Of a DNA stretch of 11,637 nt, positions 1-5,094 are shown in pieces. The position numbers and the translations under genes are program-made. The notes under the pieces are model-generated. The model was not told the DNA's origin. It saw only the letters and a program-made list of their open reading frames with translations, and searched no databases. Position 1 is the stretch's first letter. Each line of letters begins with the position of its first letter. This stretch comes from Deltaproteobacteria bacterium (GTDB lineage: Bacteria > Desulfobacterota > Desulfarculia > Adiutricales > Adiutricaceae), in NCBI GenBank assembly GCA_031279525.1, contig JAITIH010000309.1, positions 1 through 11,637 of the forward strand. The letters are read 5' to 3'.

Positions 1-148
1 CTAACGGATCGCGGACGTTCACCTCCTGCGCGGAAGACTGGCCCGCTCCGGCCAAAATTAATAGAGCCAAAGAGGCTGTCGTCGCAAACAAGCTAAACAA
101 AATCTCAAATAGCGAAAAACTCCGAAAAAGAAACGTTAAAATTGACAT
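1..148 (-). CDS. N-terminus of an exported protein of unknown function (runs off left edge)
   Basis: An ATG at 148 opens a frame of 49 codons that is still open at the left edge, so the C-terminus is missing. It is preceded by a strong ribosome binding site, AAGGTG at 155-160, with a 6-nt spacer. The peptide begins MSILTFLFRSFSLFEILFSL, continues through a long hydrophobic stretch (about residues 12-35, including LALLILAGAG), and then reads QSSAQEVNVRDPL. This looks like a signal peptide with a long n-region and likely cleavage after SSA or SSAQ, so the mature protein would be periplasmic or outer-membrane associated. An uncleaved membrane anchor is the alternative. The mature part visible is too short to assign a family. 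It lies downstream of about 900 bases of AT-rich gene-free DNA, so it probably has its own promoter there. The start is well supported; the function is unknown. Confidence 0.65.
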   Translation of the reverse strand, partial: MSILTFLFRSFSLFEILFSLFATTASLALLILAGAGQSSAQEVNVRDPL

Positions 149-160
149 AATGATCACCTT

Positions 161-1050
161 CGCGTAAGAAGAAAAATTGACTTTCCGCGGTTTACTTTCC
201 TCGCGTGAAATTTTCTCAAGGCGGCTCATATCGAAAATTTCTCAGGTTTTTAACAAATTTTTTACAAATTGAAATTGTCGAGTCTTTAGGAATTTACCAG
301 GCGATTGGCGATTTGAGCGTTGGTAATTTAAACGCTTGAAATCACTCAAATAAATTAGACGATTGGCCTTAGAATTCGCCATTATTCCAGTCAATGGCTC
401 CATATCCGATCGCGCTTAAGTCATTTTACACGAAAGCCGAAAAATTTCCAATCGGCCAAGGCTCAATCGAAAAGAAGTCCACGCGACATAAGTCGCCGGG
501 CGTCAATCGGCGCTCGATTACGCCGTAAGAGCGCCGTTCCAAAATTTAGGCCATTTGAATCGTGGGCCTCGGATAATCGTCATAAACTCATATCGCGCCT
601 TTTTGGCTCTAATGACCCGCAAGTCGTAGACCCCCAGACGCCGCGTCTTTATTTTAGAAAGAGCCCAATTTCGTCCCGTCCCGGCGATGGCCCCCCTCAT
701 TTACGTCGCAAGGGCAAAGAGGTCTTAGGCCGCGGCCCGACGCCTTTTTTTTGGCGAGGGAGGCTCTTTTTAGTTTAAGCCGCGAAGATTGATCCAGGCC
801 CGCATAGGGCTCGATTGACGCTCGCGCCCTTTTTATTACCCAGGCGGATAAATGTTAGCGCCTTACCAAATAAGCATTTTTATATTGCTACGCCCTGTAA
901 CCCATAAGCCTTAAGGAATATCGCTATCGATAAAGTCGAATCGCAAAATATATAAGCAAAATATATAAATAAAACAATTGTAAAATTTTTGTAAAATCTT
1001 TTTTAGCCTATTGTATTAAATAGGCGCGTTGAGTATAACGCTTTTTTGGA
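161..1050. other. AT-rich gene-free stretch
   Basis: I see no convincing gene on either strand across this roughly 0.9 kb. Base composition is clearly more AT-rich than in the rest of the window. Small open frames exist (for example about 60 codons on the minus strand at 518-700), but they have no recognisable motif or ribosome binding site. Short structures present are a direct repeat GCAAAATATATAA (starts at 942 and 956), a hairpin GCCTATT/AATAGGC (1006-1012 with 1019-1025), and a CGCC-T8-GGCG fold near 740-758. The part next to the exported-protein gene (about 240-300) is rich in A/T runs and probably holds its promoter, but no box pair stands out. The stretch is probably decayed DNA or a long regulatory spacer. 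Confidence 0.5.
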
Positions 1051-1056
1051 AAAACG

Positions 1057-1125
1057 AATAGAGGTAGGGAAGCGTCGCCCCCCTCCCTCCGCGGTATGCA
1101 TGCGGTCCTCCCACCCACGGCGCTC
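1057..1125 (-). ncRNA. Group II intron 3' end: degenerate domain V and domain VI
   Basis: Read on the minus strand, 1125 down to 1091 gives GAGCGCCGTGGGTGG, a GAGG-type loop, then ACCGCATGCATACCGC. This resembles the 34-nt catalytic domain V hairpin of bacterial group II introns (consensus of the form GAGCCGTNTG...CATGCACGGTTC). It is followed directly by a G-rich/C-rich hairpin (GGAGGGAGGGG pairing toward CTTCCCTACC) at 1090-1057, which matches the usual domain VI and 3' end of such introns. It sits just downstream of reverse-transcriptase fragments on the same strand, as expected for an intron. The domain V pairing is imperfect and carries an extra base near the AGC triad, so the ribozyme is probably inactive. 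Confidence 0.55.
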
Positions 1126-1158
1126 CGGTCGATCTTGTTCATTCTAAGAAGTCGGGCC

Positions 1159-1640
1159 CTAAGTCGAAGACGGATAAATCCATCTAATTTGGCAAAAGAC
1201 GCTTTCTTTAGCGCCTTTAAAGTAGTTGAACCATCCCCTTAGGGATATGTTTAGGGCCCCAATCATAGAACTATAGGCTAACGCCAGAATTCCTTCGCGT
1301 CAAAGCCCCCACGTTATCTTGGAACTTGGTCAGGCTCTTCTTCCTTATAGACCGCTTTCCAGCCTCGAATCGACGCCGAACTCGAACCCCTGACCCCTTT
1401 CCCGACAGTCCCCTCTATACGCCTTATCGGGACGCAGGGTGAGACCATTCTTCGCCATCCAAGTTTCTACCGTAAACAATACGCCGCTAATCGCCTTTAG
1501 ATTCTAAATATTATCACAAAGTCATCAGCATAGCGCACCATTTTTTAGCCACTTCCAATTATATATAGGTTTAACGGGTGTAGATATGTTAGCCAGTGGT
1601 GGGCTAAAGCCAGAAGCCATAGGGCCAAAAAGCCTAAGGA
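1159..1640 (-). pseudogene. Decayed group II intron reverse transcriptase/maturase (LtrA-like) fragments
   Basis: Pieces of an intron-encoded reverse transcriptase appear in the correct order on the minus strand but in shifting frames with stops between them. In order: SPPLANI (about 1580-1605, matching the usual SPLLANI motif); MVRYADDFVIIF (1541-1506, with the catalytic YADD encoded at 1532-1521); WMAKNGLTLRPDKA...DCRERGQGFEF (within 1494-1345, the conserved region after the palm); RKKSLTKFQDNVGALTRRNSGVSL split across 1345-1271; and RGWFNYFKGAKESVF (within 1251-1159, the maturase/domain X region). At least three frameshifts and several in-frame stops are needed to join them, so no functional protein can be made. 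The N-terminal third was not recognised. Degenerate domain V/VI RNA follows. This is a relic of a retroelement, not an active one. Confidence 0.8.
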
Positions 1641-1908
1641 TGATGAATATTTCGGCAAAATAAAGGCCAACGTGGACATGTTTCGCGCCCGGCGGCGATT
1701 TCGCCGTTAGCCAAAAATGGCCGATGCGCTTAAGGCGGCAAAAGGGCCTCACGATTATGACGGCGCGTTTTTATATCGCCAAGACGAACTAAGTCATATG
1801 ATTATAACAAAAATACGTTCTATATTTCAGAAAATCGCTAAAAAATTTTAGGCTCCGGCCATACGCCGGCCATCGCGTTTTTCCTTTAGCCCCCTTTGAC
1901 TCTGGCTC
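1641..1908. other. Gene-free stretch between intron relic and cooS terminator
   Basis: No gene is supported here. An open minus-strand frame runs up to 1752, but only its last part (from about 1620 down) shows reverse-transcriptase residues. The rest may be the eroded N-terminal part of the same relic or unrelated DNA. I could not recognise a 5' intron boundary. Confidence 0.4.
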
Positions 1909-1943
1909 AAAAAAACGCCGGGCCTATAGGACCCAGCGTTTTT
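1909..1943 (-). terminator. Intrinsic terminator of cooS
   Basis: On the minus strand the sequence reads AAAAACGCTGGG, a loop around TCCTATAGG, then CCCGGCGTTTTTTT. The arms AAAACGC/GCGTTTT and GGG/CCC pair with one mismatch between them, and a run of seven T follows. It lies about 110 bases after the cooS stop codon. The A-run on the other side makes it potentially bidirectional. Confidence 0.75.
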
Positions 1944-1946
1944 AGG

Positions 1947-1971
1947 CGAAAGATAAAGCGAAAGATAAGGG
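1947..1971. repeat. Short direct repeat GCGAAAGATAA
   Basis: Two adjacent copies of about 12 bases (GCGAAAGATAAA then GCGAAAGATAAG) lie between the cooS stop and its terminator. There are only two copies and no functional assignment is possible. Confidence 0.4.
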
Positions 1972-2052
1972 GGTGGCCGGGCCGCCCGATTGGCCTTACG
2001 CCTTAGGGCGAGTTAGGCTGGTTTGAGGCCATCAATCGGTCGGTTGGCCCCC

Positions 2053-4452
2053 TTAGTTAACCGCCGCGAGCCCTAAGGCGGCTCTCTTCTGGCTTAGGGT
2101 CTCCCCAATGAGGTTGGCCGCGGCCATAGGGTCTGGCTCAAAGAAGATGGAGCCCCCATATTTGGCGGCTAGGCCCTCGTTTAAGTACTTGTCGATAAAT
2201 GGCACGCCTTGGACCGGCAAGGTGACGCCTAAAACGACCTTTAGCCCCGAGGCCACGAAATAAAAGCAAGTGGTCACGATCTGCTCGGTGGTCCAACCCG
2301 GGGCGGCCACGGCGGCCGGAAGGCCAGTTAGACCCCCCACGAGCCCGGATTTGGCGGCCTCAGAAAGGGCCGTTAAGATCCGGGCGTTGTCCACGCAGGA
2401 CCCAAAGTGAAGGACAGGCGGCAAGCCCGTGTCTTGGCAGAAGGCGGCTAAAGTCTTCCCGGCCTTCGAGGCGGCCTCTTTAGAGAGCAACCCGTCGCGG
2501 CCTAAGGCCATGGCCGAGCAGCCGGTGGTCAAGACCAAAACGTTGTCGGCGATGAGGGCCCGGGCCAGATCCACGTGGGGATCTTGGCCGCTGGCCCCGG
2601 GTTTTACCCGCACGTTGTTGCAGCCTAAGATGGCCGCCACGCCCTTGATCCGGCCCTTTTGGATGGCCTCGGCCAGGGCTCCGCCCGGGCCTTGGCCGTT
2701 GGCGCCTAGAGCTTTGCCTATGGACTCCAAGGTATGGCCGACCTCCATCTCCTCGCGCTCGGCCGGGATGTTGACCTCACCGCGCTTTTTGAAGTTGTCG
2801 GCGGCCATTTTGAGGATTCTTTCGGCCTCGGCCCCGGCTTCCGAGTCTTTAATGGCGAGATTGGCGACGTTTTCCCCGGACTCGATCTGGGCCTTGGCCA
2901 GGGTGGTCACGAGCTTAGTGTGATAGCAGTCGCACAAGCGCCCCAAGGCCTCCATGGCGCACTGGGCGTCGACGACCAAGGCCTCCACGGCCCCGGTCAC
3001 GACCGCCAGCTCTTGCTGGAGATAGTCGCCAGCTCCGCCGCCACCGTGCCGGCCCTGCAACTCCTCGGCCGTGGCGCACAGGCCGGTGACGGCAAAGCCC
3101 TCGGCCCCTTGCTTTTTGGCGTACTCGATTAATTCCGGCTTATTGGCGGCCTCTAGGATTTTTTCGGCCAGGTGGGGGTACTGGCCGTGGACGACCACGT
3201 TGACTTTGTCGGCCGACAAAGACCCTAAGTTAAGGTTGGCCATCTGCGGGGTGGGCGGCCCAAAGAGGATGTCCTGGAGGTCGGCCACGACCATGGAGGA
3301 GGTCCAGCCGTCCGACAGGGCGCAGCGCATGCCCTGGAAGATGATGTTTTCGTAGTCTTGGTCCACGCCCATGTGGGTCCGGTGCATGATCTCCACGGCT
3401 TCCCGGTTGACCCCTCTAGGTTTCACCCCCAGCTCGGTCCAGCGATCGTAGGCGTCTTTAGGGGCCAGGCTTAAGTAGCTAAGCTCCCCGTGCTGGCGGC
3501 CCCACTCCCCCAGGCAGGCGTCGGCCACATGCTTGGCCAACTCCTTAATCTCCAAAGACTCGCCCTCGGGGACGCCTAGCTTTTCGGCCATGGACCTTAG
3601 TTTAGCCTCGCTCTTGATCTGGAAATCCGCGGTCGCGCCCTCGGCCAGATCCTTAAAGACTTCCACTAAATCAAGGCCATGGTCGGAATGGGCCGCCGCC
3701 CCAGCCGAGATCATGCGGGTCAGGTTCCGGGTGGCGATGGTTTCCGGGGTGGCCCCGCACAAGCCTAAGCGGGAGTCCTTTTCCGATCCGTCCTTAATGG
3801 CCTTCGTCAAGGGCAGACGGCAGGGACCTTGGGAGCAAACCTTGCAGCAAATGCCCTCGGTCCCAATGTTGCAGGGCTTCATTTTGACGGCCCGGTCGAA
3901 GATGGTTTCGCGGCCCTGGCTTCTGGCCAACTCCAAGACCTTCATGGTGGCCGGGTCCCCGCTGTCCGGGGGAGCGGGTTTCTTCGGGGCGGGTTTCGGG
4001 GCCGGGGCTCCTTCGGCTTTCGGGGCCTCCGCCGCCGCCGCGGCCGGCGCCGCCTCGACTTTTGGGGCCGCCGCCGGGGCCGGCGCCGTCTCGGCTTTGG
4101 GGGCCGCCGCCGCCGCGGCCGGGGCTCCTTCGGCTTTCGGGGCCGCCGCCACCGCGGCCGGAGCCGCCTCGACTTTCGGGGCCACCTCCACTTTAGGGGC
4201 TTCCGCCGGGGCCGTGGGTCGCGGGGCCTGGACCAGAAGCGACGCGGCCACGGCCGCCAGAGACGGCGAGGCCGCGGCTTGGCCGGCCCCCTCTTTAGCC
4301 ATCTGGATGGCCGTCTCGACGATGGCCGTCTTAACGGCCTCGGTCCGTTCTTTGGCCCTTCTTAAGGCCGCCTCAAACTCGATCGTTTCATGATTGGCCG
4401 CGTCCAAAAGGACGGATAAATCTAGGACGGTTTTCTTCGCGTCGTCCGCCAT
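2053..4452 (-). CDS. cooS: Divergent anaerobic (Ni-type) CO dehydrogenase catalytic subunit, CooS family, with long N-terminal extension
   Basis: The protein has 799 residues. Residues ~165-799 match the usual length of CooS, the homodimeric enzyme that interconverts CO and CO2. Its metal-site cysteines are largely present: D-cluster C194 and C202; B-cluster C203, C206, C211 and C232 (the last loop is about 7 residues longer than in well-known CODHs); C-cluster H422, C498, C611, C645 and C686. Two key positions differ when aligned from memory to Carboxydothermus CODH-II: the GLCC motif reads GLCA (C459, A460), losing the canonical Cys295 ligand, and the EWMSEK motif reads GWTTEQ (Q724), losing catalytic Lys563. 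GAAAHSDHG (H255, H258) is kept, but the following histidine is not. Residues 1-60 look helical and charged; ~75-162 is an Ala/Pro/Lys/Glu linker. AGGAG at 4459-4463, 6 nt before the ATG, supports the long start; no such site precedes the internal Met170. It lies alone, without cooC, cooF or acs genes. The family is certain; CO activity is doubtful. Confidence 0.9.
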   Translation of the reverse strand: MADDAKKTVLDLSVLLDAANHETIEFEAALRRAKERTEAVKTAIVETAIQMAKEGAGQAAASPSLAAVAASLLVQAPRPTAPAEAPKVEVAPKVEAAPAAVAAAPKAEGAPAAAAAAPKAETAPAPAAAPKVEAAPAAAAAEAPKAEGAPAPKPAPKKPAPPDSGDPATMKVLELARSQGRETIFDRAVKMKPCNIGTEGICCKVCSQGPCRLPLTKAIKDGSEKDSRLGLCGATPETIATRNLTRMISAGAAAHSDHGLDLVEVFKDLAEGATADFQIKSEAKLRSMAEKLGVPEGESLEIKELAKHVADACLGEWGRQHGELSYLSLAPKDAYDRWTELGVKPRGVNREAVEIMHRTHMGVDQDYENIIFQGMRCALSDGWTSSMVVADLQDILFGPPTPQMANLNLGSLSADKVNVVVHGQYPHLAEKILEAANKPELIEYAKKQGAEGFAVTGLCATAEELQGRHGGGGAGDYLQQELAVVTGAVEALVVDAQCAMEALGRLCDCYHTKLVTTLAKAQIESGENVANLAIKDSEAGAEAERILKMAADNFKKRGEVNIPAEREEMEVGHTLESIGKALGANGQGPGGALAEAIQKGRIKGVAAILGCNNVRVKPGASGQDPHVDLARALIADNVLVLTTGCSAMALGRDGLLSKEAASKAGKTLAAFCQDTGLPPVLHFGSCVDNARILTALSEAAKSGLVGGLTGLPAAVAAPGWTTEQIVTTCFYFVASGLKVVLGVTLPVQGVPFIDKYLNEGLAAKYGGSIFFEPDPMAAANLIGETLSQKRAALGLAAVN
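3967..4210 (-). repeat. In-frame repeats encoding the Ala/Pro linker of the CooS-like protein
   Basis: The DNA codes for imperfect repeats of about 13 residues built on APK(V/A)E(A/G)APAA. APK occurs at residues 85, 91, 104, 117, 129, 143 and 151. Longer nucleotide copies recur at higher order: GGGGCTCCTTCGGCTTTCGG at 4004 and 4121 (117 bases, 39 codons apart) and GCCGCCTCGACTTT at 4049 and 4163 (114 bases, 38 codons). All spacings are multiples of three, so the frame is kept and copy number could vary between strains. Confidence 0.8.
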
Positions 4453-4525
4453 ACAATACTCCTAAAAGCCATTCTTAGCCGCTTGTCGCGAGGCTTCAAA
4501 GCCAGGCGCAGGAACGTGGCGCAAT

Positions 4526-4560
4526 AAAAAAAGCCGCCCCCGGGAAAAAACCGGCGCGGC
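4526..4560 (-). terminator. Terminator-like hairpin in the cooS leader
   Basis: On the minus strand GCCGCGCCGG, a loop of TTTTTTC type, then CCGGGGGCGGC is followed by seven T (4532-4526). The arms GCCGC/GCGGC and CCGG/CCGG pair with a small bulge, which is a textbook intrinsic terminator. It ends 73 bases before the cooS ATG and about 530 bases after the ABC-F stop. It either ends read-through from the ABC-F gene or acts as an attenuator inside a long cooS leader. Confidence 0.6.
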
Positions 4561-4696
4561 CTTCGAAGCCATAAATATGCCAAGGGACAATCGAACGCGC
4601 GATTGGCTAGCCAAAAAAAAACCGCCAAACCCCCCAAAAAAGGGAGCCGACGGCCCTCGTAGCCCCGCGTCAATTTTCCAAAAAACTCAATTAATT

Positions 4697-4740
4697 TAAG
4701 AACTTGGGTTTAAAAGAGTGGTCAAGCGCCCATTAGGGCG
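4697..4740 (-). promoter_or_regulatory. Possible cooS promoter with adjacent palindrome
   Basis: A -35-like TTGACC (4725-4720) lies directly after a perfect palindrome CGCCC-TAAT-GGGCG (4740-4727) on the minus strand. At 17-bp spacing the -10 position reads TTCTTA, a poor match; TTAAAT and TAAATT lie a few bases further on. The palindrome could be an operator. Evidence is weak because only the -35 is good. If real, the leader would include the terminator-like hairpin. Confidence 0.25.
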
Positions 4741-4980
4741 AACGCATTGGGGCCCTCTAGCCCCGCCTACTCTTTTCCCCACAAACGATAACCTCGCCTA
4801 CCTCCAAATTTCAATCGCAAGGTTAACGCGATAAACTTATTTTAAGACGATTGGCGGCCAAAATCAAGAACGAATTCACCCCGGCGAAAATCGGCTATCG
4901 TCGCCAAGCCCGCCTGACCGCGGCGTGGGGCGCGGCCCCCCGATCCCGCCCTTGGCCGTTGGACCTTTAGGGTCCGCCCG

Positions 4981-5054
4981 TTGGCCTTTGGGCTACCCCC
5001 CTTGGCCTTTGGGCTTCCCCCCTTGGCCTTTGGGCTTCCCCCCTTGGCCTTTGG
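4981..5054. repeat. 21-bp tandem repeat downstream of the ABC-F gene
   Basis: Copies of TTGGCCTTTGGGCTTCCCCCC start at 4981, 5002 and 5023, with a partial copy at 5044, giving an exact 21-bp period. The first copy differs by one base (ACCCCC in place of TCCCCC); the second and third are identical. A more diverged start (TTGGCCGTTGGACC) precedes at 4962. The array begins about 40 bases beyond the ABC-F stop codon, so it would lie in that transcript's 3' region. Confidence 0.85.
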
Positions 5055-5094
5055 CCCTAAGGCTAAAGAGGCCGCAACTATTATATATGGGGCT

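Larger units (their letters stand above)
4453..4980. other. Gene-free leader region upstream of cooS
   Basis: No gene is supported here. A minus-strand frame of about 83 codons (4422-4673) overlaps the cooS start out of frame; its low-complexity content and terminator-like hairpin argue against it. The region holds the cooS ribosome binding site (4459-4463), a terminator-like hairpin (4526-4560), a possible promoter with a palindrome (4697-4740), and a second small hairpin GGGGC/GCCCC (4749-4753 with 4760-4764). I found no recognisable riboswitch. Confidence 0.5.

Noticed and set aside
518..700. 60-codon minus-strand frame in the AT-rich zone
   Set aside because: No ribosome site and no family resemblance that I could support; the length is expected by chance.
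1006..1025. Terminator hairpin GCCTATT/AATAGGC
   Set aside because: Neither strand has a T-run after the stem; the minus strand is followed by A-rich sequence.
3533..4393. Long plus-strand open frame (286 codons) opposite the CooS N-terminus
   Set aside because: It is the antisense of GC-rich coding sequence; its Ala/Gly-rich content mirrors the Ala/Pro repeats, and there is no ribosome site or family motif. The opposite strand has unmistakable CooS motifs.
4422..4673. 83-codon minus-strand frame overlapping the cooS start
   Set aside because: It overlaps cooS out of frame, contains the terminator-like hairpin and poly-A/C runs, and has no recognisable motif.
4962..5054. CRISPR array
   Set aside because: The 21-bp units are back to back with no unique spacers, so this is a plain tandem repeat. 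The same holds for 9739-9854.
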